Below are positions 7,390 through 17,300 of a stretch of 37,276 nucleotides of DNA, piece after piece. The stretch covers positions 1 to 37,276 of the forward strand of contig DATJGF010000030.1 of NCBI GenBank assembly GCA_035495315.1, in the 5' to 3' direction. Within the stretch, counting starts at the first letter, position 1. The number at the start of each line of letters is the position of its first letter. A program made the translations under genes and the position numbers. The notes beneath the pieces were generated by a model. That model was not told the DNA's origin. It searched no databases and saw only the letters and a list, made by a program, of their open reading frames with translations. Source of the stretch: DATJGF01 sp035495315 (GTDB lineage: Bacteria; Verrucomicrobiota; Verrucomicrobiia; Limisphaerales; UBA8199).

Positions 7390-8309
7390 TTGACTGGTGC
7401 ATTGGTTCCGGACGCGGAGTTCGTCACGGACCCGGCAACGCTGTTGGTGCTGGATTCCACAGCCGCCTCGGCGACCGTTAAGGGAGCGTCAAAGAGAGGG
7501 GCATCGGCTCGCAGACTCGTAAGATAGCCCACCAGCGCTTTAGCCTCAGGCTTGGGTACTACCTCGAACCCTGATTCAGGCGCAAGCTCGGGTGGGAGAA
7601 CCAGGGCGTCAGCCGAAGGAACACGCTCAATCCTGCGCTTTTCGAACAGGAAGCGGTAAGGCGGCATCATAGAGCCCTTGACCTGGGTTCGCGGGGCGTA
7701 CAGATGCAGCAAATGCCATTTGGGATCCGGCAAGCGGACGCCGGCATTGGCAAGGTCCGGACCGATCCGTTGAGACCCGAGCATCAGTGGATAATCGAAC
7801 AGGAAATCCTCCGCTACGGAACGCCGCAGGCCCCAGCCGCGGGCTATGTCCGGGCCCATCGGCACGATCCAGACCTGGGCTTTGCCGCCGGTCGAATTCA
7901 ATGCCTTCGCCGCGGCATCGGCTGCTTCTTTGGTAACGTGCTCAAGGACCGGCTTGGGCAACTCTGCTAAGAAGCGCCGGGCTTCGGCGTCTGTTAGTGC
8001 AGGTTTTACTTTTAGCAGTGCGGTCAAAAGCGCGGGTTGATTCGTGCCAACCGCGGTCAGGAGGACATCGCACGTGACCCCGGTTTGGCCAACTTGCTGG
8101 CTATGGCAATAGGCGCATCCATTGGCTCGATACACGTCCAAGCCCTCTCGAGCCAGACCGGGCCGACTGACCGGATAAGTTGCCCCTGCCGGCACGGTGT
8201 TGGTCTGGTCCAATCGCCCAACCTGAACCTGTGGAGTCAGCACAAAGCTGAACCATGATCCCGCCAGGGCAAAAAACGCGGCCAAAAAAATCAGGGGCCC
8301 GTGGTTCAT
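7386..8309 (-). CDS. CcoO/FixO-like membrane cytochrome c with an inserted L7/L12-CTD-like domain
   Basis: The 307-residue product has an N-terminal anchor helix (about 6-24). A CcoO-type start follows (GLDVYRANGCAYCHSQQV, heme site 65-69) and later the hallmark segments VAEDFLFDYPLMLGSQRIGP and MMPPY with a probable Met ligand. In canonical CcoO only a short link joins the CxxCH to the following conserved part. Here about 85 residues intervene. Residues 77-148 of these resemble the ribosomal L7/L12 C-terminal domain: strand CDVLLTAVG, then helices with LTDAEARRFLAELP and VTKEAADAAAKAL, then strand GGKAQVWIV. The tail (275-307) is Ala/Ser/Thr-rich and disordered-looking. It is coupled by 4-bp overlaps to both neighbours. 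Heme c binding seems intact. Confidence 0.88.
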   Translation of the reverse strand: MNHGPLIFLAAFFALAGSWFSFVLTPQVQVGRLDQTNTVPAGATYPVSRPGLAREGLDVYRANGCAYCHSQQVGQTGVTCDVLLTAVGTNQPALLTALLKVKPALTDAEARRFLAELPKPVLEHVTKEAADAAAKALNSTGGKAQVWIVPMGPDIARGWGLRRSVAEDFLFDYPLMLGSQRIGPDLANAGVRLPDPKWHLLHLYAPRTQVKGSMMPPYRFLFEKRRIERVPSADALVLPPELAPESGFEVVPKPEAKALVGYLTSLRADAPLFDAPLTVAEAAVESSTNSVAGSVTNSASGTNAPVK

Positions 8310-9790
8310 GGCTTGGCTCCCGCAGTTTTGAACAGGTCGGCCGTCATCTCCGCGTAAGCGGACATCGCGCGTGCCCTCGAAAAACGGACCAGCAGGCCGG
8401 CGGCGTTGCCCAGGAAGAGCAAGTGGCCGGCCAGCAGCAACAAATCTCCAATGGTACTGACACGGAGCACCGGCAGCGTCGACTTGACGATGTCCATGAA
8501 CGGAATATTGGCGTTCTGCAATTCCAACGTTTGAACAACCCCTCCAATCGCGAGCGGCAAAACGGAGAGAAAAACACCAGCGGCAGCTAGCCAGAAATGA
8601 GCCCGCACGAATCTCGGGAAAGGGAATTCAAAACCGGTAAGCTGGGGGAAAATCCGATAAATGGCGCCAAACATGACCATCGCGAAAAAGCCATAGGAAT
8701 TCAGCAGGTCCCTGGCTGGCATGAACCAGGTAAATCGCAGCTCCTGGTTGAAATCGAGGACCAGTCCGCAGACTTTCATGAAACCGGCAACGATGAAAGC
8801 CCCAGCCCCAAACGCGATGAAAAGCAACGCAGGTTCGGAGCGCACCTTCGAGTAGTTGCCGGCCAGCGTGCGCTGGACATTCAAAGCCACTGCCAGCAAC
8901 GGAATGACCGTAAGGACGGTTCCTATCATGCTAAAGGTTGGCATCCACGCCGGGACGGGAGCAGAAACGGCAATGCCGCCCCAACCCGCAAATAGGATCA
9001 ACATCCAAAACGCGAACAGAGCCAGGTAATGGCTGTGCAACTCTCGTTTCAGCAATTTGGGAATAAAATAAAATATCGCCGCCAATCCAACCAGTGCCAG
9101 CCACACCCACAACAGATTATCCGCATACCACCACGCGATCACCGCCTGGGTCACCCCTCGAACCGGGTATTTGACCAGCAGCAGGTTCGCGGTGGAGTAA
9201 ATCCACGGGAACCAGAACACCGCCGTTAATATGAACCATTGTGAAACAAACAGCGGGCGCTCACGCCGCTGCTGCAGAGTCAGAACGCCGCAGATCCCAA
9301 TTAGCAAATAACCGAGGAAAATCAGCAGGGCAGCGTAAAACGGGATTTCGAGATATTCGAACCCGGTGCTTTCACCGGCGAGAATTGCCAGCGTGCCGAT
9401 AGTAAGGCCAAGGTTCCACAGGCTGGCTCCGAACGTAACGAACACCGGGCCTGCCAACGTCGTGCGTCCTAATCTCGCGACCAGCCAAAGAGACACGCCC
9501 AATCCTGCCTGCAGACCAAAACCGTAGATCAGCGCATTGACAAACACCGGCCGTACCCGCCCGTAGGTTAACTGGGCAATATCCGCCAGAAAACCCGGCG
9601 AATGAAACTTGATCGAGGAAATCAGGCCAAATACTGACGCGATAATCAGCCAGATCGCGGCGCTGACGAACATCACGAACAGCGGCATCCGGCAGGAGGC
9701 ATCAATCTCAGAGTTCGGGATACCAGCGATACCAGGGCCGGGGCTTGGGCTCCCTGGGACACCGGCTGGCGTTGTTTGCTCCGTACTCAT
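8306..9790 (-). CDS. Cbb3-type cytochrome c oxidase subunit I homologue (CcoN-like) lacking all metal-ligand histidines
   Basis: The 494-residue polytopic membrane protein has about 12 hydrophobic helices and clear CcoN landmarks: GRVRPVFVNALIYGFG (74-92 region), WWYADNLLWVW (220-230), YFIPKLLKR, and a late FGAIYRIFP. Compared with known CcoN, the heme b histidine (RPxHxN) is Phe83, the WWYGHN histidine is Asp224, the CuB His-His pair falls in GWGGIAVSAP (270-278), and the HxH that binds hemes b3 and b is Arg360-Asp361-Leu362. Only five histidines occur (63, 252, 254, 398, 456), none at ligand positions. It therefore should not reduce oxygen. It is probably a structural or quinone/cytochrome-docking subunit. 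The N-terminal 30 residues are Pro/Gly/Thr-rich. The frame is intact, arguing against a pseudogene. Confidence 0.9.
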   Translation of the reverse strand: MSTEQTTPAGVPGSPSPGPGIAGIPNSEIDASCRMPLFVMFVSAAIWLIIASVFGLISSIKFHSPGFLADIAQLTYGRVRPVFVNALIYGFGLQAGLGVSLWLVARLGRTTLAGPVFVTFGASLWNLGLTIGTLAILAGESTGFEYLEIPFYAALLIFLGYLLIGICGVLTLQQRRERPLFVSQWFILTAVFWFPWIYSTANLLLVKYPVRGVTQAVIAWWYADNLLWVWLALVGLAAIFYFIPKLLKRELHSHYLALFAFWMLILFAGWGGIAVSAPVPAWMPTFSMIGTVLTVIPLLAVALNVQRTLAGNYSKVRSEPALLFIAFGAGAFIVAGFMKVCGLVLDFNQELRFTWFMPARDLLNSYGFFAMVMFGAIYRIFPQLTGFEFPFPRFVRAHFWLAAAGVFLSVLPLAIGGVVQTLELQNANIPFMDIVKSTLPVLRVSTIGDLLLLAGHLLFLGNAAGLLVRFSRARAMSAYAEMTADLFKTAGAKP

Positions 9791-9822
9791 CGAGCACCTC
9801 CGATCTGCCGCCCGGCAGTAAC

Positions 9823-9933
9823 GCAGAGTTCCACTCTGCTGTACCGCCGATTTTCAATCGGCATCTCGCGAAACGTTGACGGCCTCCCAGGTTGCAGAGT
9901 GGAACTCTGCGCGACAGCAGAGTAGAACTCTGC
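9823..9933. repeat. Cluster of four small hairpins inside the respiratory operon
   Basis: Four 17-nt palindromes with 7-bp stems and 3-nt loops lie at 9823-9839 (loop TCC), 9846-9862 (loop TTC), 9894-9910 (loop GGA) and 9917-9933 (loop AGA). Three share the GCAGAGT stem and one has GCCGATT. Flanks read GTAAC on the left and GCTAC on the right, like the array at 6600-6741. The cluster separates the upstream Alternative Complex III block from the CcoN-like gene in an otherwise tightly packed operon, and could attenuate or stabilise the transcript. Confidence 0.8.
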
Positions 9934-9989
9934 GCTACTTGCGGGCAGGAACGCCGTTGGAAATTGCGCGAACATGCAAACAGTGCGGC

Positions 9990-10367
9990 CTATTCAAACG
10001 CGCTCGGCTTTTCGGGCGCTTTGGGTGGCACCGCAGTTGCCTTCTCCACTCGGGCGATCAAATTCGAACGCGCCGCAACTGGATTCTGCCCCCAGTCACG
10101 TTCCACCATTTTCAGCGCTGCCTGGATCGGCAGCCGGACGATGCCCTTGGGTTGGTCGATCCAAGCGGCATGCTCGAGCGCGTCAGCTTCTGCAGCCCGG
10201 AGTTCGGCTAGTGCTTTGGCGCGGACCTCAGCGCGGTTCTCCCCCAATGGCGGCGGTTGCGTATAACGATGCATGGCCCACACCAGGCCAGCTACTATTA
10301 AGAAGGCACCCAACGCCGCAAGGACGTAGGCCCAAGCGGAACGTTCTGGAGCACTTTGTGAATTCAT
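9990..10367 (-). CDS. Small one-helix membrane protein of the Alternative Complex III operon
   Basis: The 125-residue product has one N-terminal transmembrane helix (about 12-33, AYVLAALGAFLIVAGLVWAM). A polar, alanine- and charge-rich extramembrane part includes WIDQPKGIVRLPIQAALKMVERDW and a Pro-rich C-terminus. No heme or metal motif is present. The ATG overlaps the actF stop by 4 bp, so it is translationally coupled to the complex. Known Alternative Complex III enzymes contain a small helical subunit (ActG) of uncertain role. This protein could fill that place, but sequence similarity cannot be judged here. The segment KGIVRLPIxxAM/L is reminiscent of small subunits found near cytochrome oxidases. 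Confidence 0.75.
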   Translation of the reverse strand: MNSQSAPERSAWAYVLAALGAFLIVAGLVWAMHRYTQPPPLGENRAEVRAKALAELRAAEADALEHAAWIDQPKGIVRLPIQAALKMVERDWGQNPVAARSNLIARVEKATAVPPKAPEKPSAFE

Positions 10368-11647
10368 TGACGGCCTCCACCGAATTGCGGCGGCGCATCG
10401 CGCAGATCATCGGCTTCACCGAGTTCGCCGCCCGAGATTTGTGTCGGTACTGGATGATAAAAGCCCATCGCTTCGATCAGCCGCGGGTCTTTAATCGGAT
10501 AGGGCGCGTACTTGGCGTATTCTTTCAGAAATCGCCACGCGAGGAACCCGGCCATAAATGCCCAGCATCCGAGATTCAGCCAGACCCAGGCGAAGGGGAA
10601 ACCATTCGGGTACGGCACCGGCATGATGTTGAACGAAAGGTCAAACCAATGCATTAACCACGTCCAAACGCAAAGCGGCACCATGTAGGTGAAAATGTTT
10701 TTCACGTCGATGCGTAACAGCGCCAGGAAGGGAATGAAGAAATGGCCGAAAATAATTACCAGACCGACATACCACCACGTGCCCCGCTCACGAACCACGT
10801 ACCAGAATGTTTCTTCCGGCATATTGCCGTTCCAGATGATGAAGTACTGCGAAAGGTGGATGTAGGCGTAAAACACCGTGAAAGCAAAGAGCAACGAACC
10901 CAGGAAATAATATTGGTGCTCGTGCAAGGCCTCACTGATGACGCCCTGGCGGTCGAGGATCATCGTGATGATGTAGGCCGTGCCTAACGTCATCCAGACG
11001 CTGCCAGCGAAATAATAAACGCCGTACATCGTTGAAAACCATTGATGCTCCAGGCTCTTCATCCACATGATCACGGCCATCGTCAGCGACAACGCAAACA
11101 GGAAAATCCCGAGCGCCGAGTAAAAGCGCATTCGGTAGGTGGGCAGCGCGGCACCGGTCTCATCTTGCTTCAGCGACCAATAGCGCAGCCGGTTGGATAA
11201 CAGCCACCAAACCAGAAACAACACCACCGCGACGATCGTGAACGATGGAACCGTAAAGAGCGGAAGTTTCGCCGCCAGCGCGTGATCGCTGTGGGGATTG
11301 AGGTTCATCCACGGGTAAATCGTCTTCTTGAGGAACCAAATCGGCAGAAAGAGCAGTGCCATCCAGGGAAAGAGCAGCGAAGCGATATGTTCGCAGAAAC
11401 GGCGAATCGGCACCGACCAGCCGGCATCAAAGAGGTGATGCGCAATCACCAGAAACAGCGCGCCGAGGCAAAGACTCAGAAAGAACATAAACGCCAGCAA
11501 CCACCCATAGGCAAACTCGCGATGATCGTGGCCGGCGAAAAAGCCGATCAGTGCGAGCACCGCCCCCACCACCATCAGTATGCCCGGCACATTGCGCCAT
11601 TTCGAAAGATCAAGCGGCGCGTGTCGGTTTGCGGTTTGATGTGCCAT
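10364..11647 (-). CDS. actF: Alternative Complex III quinol-binding membrane subunit ActF
   Basis: The 427-residue polytopic membrane protein of the NrfD/PsrC family has roughly ten hydrophobic helices, starting with VPGILMVVGAVLALIGFFAG. Conserved-looking polar or aromatic intramembrane patches include FYAYIHLSQYFIIWNGNMPEE. ActF is the shorter of two NrfD-like subunits of the quinol:cytochrome c/oxidase reductase and pairs with ActC in the membrane. It lies between actE (28-bp gap) and the small one-helix gene (4-bp overlap). The C-terminus is soluble and ends FGGGRQ. No Shine-Dalgarno site is evident. Confidence 0.9.
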   Translation of the reverse strand: MAHQTANRHAPLDLSKWRNVPGILMVVGAVLALIGFFAGHDHREFAYGWLLAFMFFLSLCLGALFLVIAHHLFDAGWSVPIRRFCEHIASLLFPWMALLFLPIWFLKKTIYPWMNLNPHSDHALAAKLPLFTVPSFTIVAVVLFLVWWLLSNRLRYWSLKQDETGAALPTYRMRFYSALGIFLFALSLTMAVIMWMKSLEHQWFSTMYGVYYFAGSVWMTLGTAYIITMILDRQGVISEALHEHQYYFLGSLLFAFTVFYAYIHLSQYFIIWNGNMPEETFWYVVRERGTWWYVGLVIIFGHFFIPFLALLRIDVKNIFTYMVPLCVWTWLMHWFDLSFNIMPVPYPNGFPFAWVWLNLGCWAFMAGFLAWRFLKEYAKYAPYPIKDPRLIEAMGFYHPVPTQISGGELGEADDLRDAPPQFGGGRQ

Positions 11648-11675
11648 AAAAGTGCTAAGCGTTCGCTAAGATGTC

Positions 11676-12323
11676 CTATTTCTTCAGTGTGCCGCGAAGT
11701 TCCTGGGGCAGATCATCGATCGTGCCCAGCTGGCTCAGTTGCAGGGCACGCAAGTAAGCGACGATGGCCCAGCGATCCTCAGTCGTTACGTTCGGGCCAT
11801 ACGCTCCCATCTGGTTGCGGCCATTAGTGATCACGTAAAAGAGCTCGCCGTCAGTCATTTCGACCATGCGCTTGTCGTGAAGATTAGCCACCACCGCCAT
11901 CGCGTTGATCTTCTTGGTGATCCCGTTCCCGTCAGCCAATTGTCCATGGCAGGGCGAGCAGTTGATCGTGAACCGCTGCTCGCCACGTTTCAACAGCCCC
12001 GCGGTGATGGGCAGCGGATTGACCTCGACGAAGTTCGTCGTGCCAGTAACAAAACCCGTGTTTACTGGAGCTTCTTCATACGGGAAAACAGCGCCGCTGG
12101 CGGTCTGAATCGGCATCCCCCGCGCGATTGTGCCAGGCACGGACGGCTGCGAACTGCGGCCATTGGGAAAGAACGCATTAGGCTTTTGCGGACGGAGCTT
12201 CAATTGTCTCTCCATGTCCGGGAAAATATATAGCGGTGGTTTGCGAAAATGGCTGCCGCGGAAACCGAGAATGCCAATGACGGCAAGCACACTCACAGCA
12301 AAGATGGCCAGAAAATAGCGCAT
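11676..12323 (-). CDS. actE: Alternative Complex III monoheme cytochrome c subunit ActE
   Basis: The 215-residue protein has an N-terminal hydrophobic anchor or signal (about 2-20). A linker follows, containing PPLYIFPDMERQLKLRPQ, a segment typical of ActE. The cytochrome c domain has one heme site, CSPCH at 122-126, and a probable Met172 ligand (NQMGAYG). ActE is the monoheme cytochrome thought to pass electrons out of the complex to an oxidase or soluble carrier. The start ATG overlaps the actD TAA by one base (TAATG), and a strong GGAGGAG lies just upstream. No lipobox cysteine is seen, so it is probably anchored by the uncleaved helix. Confidence 0.92.
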   Translation of the reverse strand: MRYFLAIFAVSVLAVIGILGFRGSHFRKPPLYIFPDMERQLKLRPQKPNAFFPNGRSSQPSVPGTIARGMPIQTASGAVFPYEEAPVNTGFVTGTTNFVEVNPLPITAGLLKRGEQRFTINCSPCHGQLADGNGITKKINAMAVVANLHDKRMVEMTDGELFYVITNGRNQMGAYGPNVTTEDRWAIVAYLRALQLSQLGTIDDLPQELRGTLKK

Positions 12324-12862
12324 TACTCCTCCACTACCTCAATGTGCCGGCTGCCGGCTGCTTCCAGCAGCTTGTGGGTTTCAGCTTCGGAATACTTCGG
12401 GTCATCACATTCGATAACCACAAAGAACCGGTCATGCGTGACCAGGGAAAAGCGTTTGTTCTTGAGCAGCGGATGATAAAGGCGCGGCAAACGATTTAAG
12501 AACAACATCCCGAATAGCGAACCAAAAGCGCCAAATAGAATCGTTAATTCGTAAGACGGCGGGAAGGCCGAGTAGGGGCTGAACATCGGTTTGCCGCCGA
12601 TCACGATCGGGTAGTCGGCGGCGTTCATCCACCAGATCATCAACATGCCCGTCGTGTAACCGGTGACGCCTCCAAGGAAGGCAAACCAACCTACCTTTGA
12701 ATTGCGCAAACCCATCGCGCGATCCATCCCATGTACCGGGAACGGCGTAAACACATCCCATTTGCGGTAACCGGCATCGCGCACCTTTTCGGCAGCATGC
12801 AGAACCGCCGCGGCCGTCGTGAACTCGGCGACGATGCCGTAGGGTTTAGAAGTGCCATTCAT
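12323..12862 (-). CDS. actD: Alternative Complex III membrane subunit ActD (DUF3341)
   Basis: The 179-residue protein starts with YGIVAEFTTAAAVLHAAEKVRDAGYRKWDVFTPFPVHGMD (quoted in part), a segment characteristic of DUF3341/ActD. It carries two membrane helices at about 58-78 and 103-126, and a soluble C-terminal half containing HDRFFVVIECDDPKYSEAET. ActD is a two-helix structural subunit of Alternative Complex III with no cofactor. It lies 12 bp after actC and overlaps actE by one base. The AAGGCG upstream may serve as a ribosome-binding site. Confidence 0.92.
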   Translation of the reverse strand: MNGTSKPYGIVAEFTTAAAVLHAAEKVRDAGYRKWDVFTPFPVHGMDRAMGLRNSKVGWFAFLGGVTGYTTGMLMIWWMNAADYPIVIGGKPMFSPYSAFPPSYELTILFGAFGSLFGMLFLNRLPRLYHPLLKNKRFSLVTHDRFFVVIECDDPKYSEAETHKLLEAAGSRHIEVVEE

Positions 12863-12874
12863 ATCGCCTTGTTT

Positions 12875-14332
<1,458 letters not shown>

Positions 14333-14369
14333 CAGCAGCCTCCTTTCCGGCCCGCATGTAAAATCTTAC

Positions 14370-17300
14370 TCATTCGGATTTCTCTGAGGTCGCGCCGTGT
14401 GCGGCGTGATTTTCCCCTTCCTCGTGCTCGAAAGGATTCCCCATCTTCTGCTCATATTCCTGGAAACTCAGCGGCGCCTCTGAGTAGTCCGGCATCTCCG
14501 GGTTTGGATTGCGAACTCTCGCTAGATAGGTCGTTCGCGGTTTGGTTAACAGCGGTTCCAGCACCGCGTAATCACGATCCAATTGTTTGAGCCTCGAGAC
14601 TCGGCTTTCCGGATCGTTGAGGTTGCCGAAAACAATCGCGCCGGCCGGGCACGCCTGCGCACACGCGGTCGTGAAGCTGTCGGTTGGCACGACAACATCG
14701 GACGACGCGCCCGCCTTGGTCTTTTGCGCGATCTTTGCCTGCTCAATGCGCTGCAGGCAAAACGTGCATTTCTCCATGATACCGCGCATACGCACCGTGA
14801 CGTCCGGGTTTTTTACCATTTTCATCAGGTCCCACTCGTCATCTTTGCGATGGCCAAAGGGACCCAGGTAAAACTTCCCAATTGGGCGCTTGTTCCAGTC
14901 GAAATAATTGAAGCGGCGGACCTTGTACGGGCAGTTGTTCGAACAGTACCGCGTGCCGACGCAGCGGTTGTAGGTCATCACGTTCAGACCTTCCTGATCG
15001 TGCGACGTTGCATTCACCGGGCAAACGTTCTCGCACGGGGCCGACTCGCAATGCTGGCAGAGCATCGGCTGCGTCACCACTTGCGGATTGTCGATCCAAT
15101 CCTCGAACTGTTGCTTGGCTTCCGTGTTGAACGTCTCAAAGAACCGTTGCCTCGCTTGCTGGGCATCTTTTGGCACCCGCCCAGTATAGTAGCGGTCGAT
15201 CCGCAGCCAGTGCATCTCGCGTCCGCGGTGGACCTGGTCCTTACCCACGATCGGCACGTTGTTTTCACTTTGGCAAGCGACCATGCACGCCGAACAACCG
15301 ACGCACCGATTCAGATCGATCGACATCCCCCATTGGTGCAGCCCCTTCTGCTTCAGTTGATCAAATGGATTCGGATAAAGCGGCGCCTCCACCGGCAGCT
15401 TTTCACTGCCCATGCTTTTGGCAAACCGCGGGTGCTGTTCGTATTGTTTAAGATTCGCCTCCCGGATAATCGCCCGGCCTTCCAGCGACCAGTGGCTTTG
15501 CGTGCAGGAAATCGGATAGGTCTGGCCCAACGGGCGAATGCTCGCTCCAAGCGCAATGTGCGGAGTCTCTGCCGTGCGCAGCGGATACACATTGAAACCG
15601 GTCCCGTGACCGACGCGTCCCGTCTTCTGCCGCCCATAGCCCAGCGCCAGGCCTAATGTGTAATCGGCTTGTCCCGGCTGCACCCAAATCGGCCCGCGGA
15701 CCGCCCGATCGCTCAACTTGACTTCGACCATCTCCGAGTTCTTTACGCCCAGCTCTTGAGCCGTTTTTCGGCTAATCAAGATCACATTGTCCCAAACAAT
15801 CTTCGTGATCGGGTCAGGCAATTCCTGCAACCAGCCATTGTTATTATATCGCCCGTCATCGACCTTGTAATCCCGGTGGAAAACCACTTCCAGGTTCTCT
15901 TTCGAAGGAGTCGAGGTCTTGATCGACCCAATTGCTTGCGCAACCGCCCCTTGATTCAGATTTACCGCAACCGGCTGCGCCGCTGAATTGCCCAGAAAAC
16001 CGTCGTGCAGGAATTTTCGCCAGGCTCCCTCCCCGTCCTGCCCTGAGAAGAATTTGGCGAACGTCTCGCGCACGATCGAATACGGATCGGTTTTCGGCAA
16101 ACCCACAATCCGCGCCAGAATCTCCAGCTGGGTAAAACCACCAAACAGCGGAGCGATCAGCGGTTGAATCGGCACAAGCGTGCCATCGCTCGTCAGGGCG
16201 TCGCCCCAGGACTCGAGGTAATGGGCGGCCGGAATGTGCCAATCGCACCCCACAGAGGTTTCGTCCTCGTAGTATCCCAGCCGCACCACCCGCTTGGCTT
16301 TGCGTTGGGTAGTGGCCCAGTTTAGCTCAGCCGGCGCAGTGTAAGCCGGGTTGCCGCCCAGAATTACCAACGTGCCGACGTTCCCCGCATTGAGGGCTTG
16401 CGCGAGTTCCACAAGCCCCTGCTCCTTCGGTTCCGGGACTTCGTGAAACACAACGGTCTTGCCGTTGTTGCCCAACGCCGAATTGATCGCGTGCGCCAGC
16501 AGGTGAACCTGCAACGGCTGCCGGTATCCCGCGACGACCAGTGATTTGCCGGCGTGTTCACGCAAATCTTTCGCACACGAGGCGATCCATTTGGGGTCGA
16601 CCCCCGCAGACTTGGCTACATTCTCCAGGCCGGAAATGCCGTCTTTCAAAAGCTCTGACGCCAAAGCTGCGGCAACTTGAACCACCGTGCTGCTCGGCGT
16701 CCGGAGCCGGTGATCGGCATTGAACCCGGTGATGCTCATCAGACCCTCCACCACATACAAACGGTTCAACGCGTCGCCCGGTTTGCTGATTTGCCGACGG
16801 CTGGAGAATCTGCGGATGTTGTTCTGGACATCCGTTTCAGAACCAAGGAAATCGCAATCCAGAGCGACCACTACATCGGCCTGGTCGAACAAGTGCAACG
16901 GTTTGACCGGCCTGCCAAATGCCTGACCAGCCGCGCGCTGGTGAATATCCAAGCCGACCGAATCTGAAATGTACCATTTGGCCTGCGGCAGTTTTTGCTG
17001 GATGGCCTGCTGCAGCCGTAGTCGCGAGGGGGAGTTGTTACGCTCAACTAAGAAACTAAGACCTTGCCCTCCGTTGGCTTGCGCTTCTCTCGAGATCTGT
17101 GAAAGAGCATCAATAGCCCCTTCCGGCGGCGCATTTTTTCCATTCGCCGCAAATCGCGTCGCGCGGTCGGGATCATACAGATTCAGGATCGAGGCTTGGG
17201 CGTAACGATCGGTTCCACCGTTGCTATCGGGATGCAACGAATTGCCTTCGATCTTGGTCGGCCGTCCGTCGTTTGACTTTACCACCAACGGAATCGCCCC

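Noticed and set aside
8306..9790. Functional cbb3 terminal oxidase subunit
   Set aside because: The gene belongs to the CcoN family by overall pattern, but every ligand histidine is missing, so oxygen reduction is not supported.
8306..9790. CcoN-like gene as a pseudogene
   Set aside because: The frame is full length with no stop or frameshift, keeps its membrane helices, and is coupled by a 4-bp overlap to an intact cytochrome gene.
9823..9933. CRISPR array
   Set aside because: The repeated units are 17-nt palindromes with irregular spacing of 7-31 nt and differing stems. There are no uniform spacers and no cas genes in the window.
14583..15656. Plus-strand open frame of 357 codons
   Set aside because: It lies entirely antisense to actB, whose heme/iron-sulfur motifs and operon overlaps are unambiguous. 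The frame has no recognisable domain and is Arg/His-rich, as expected of a GC-rich shadow.
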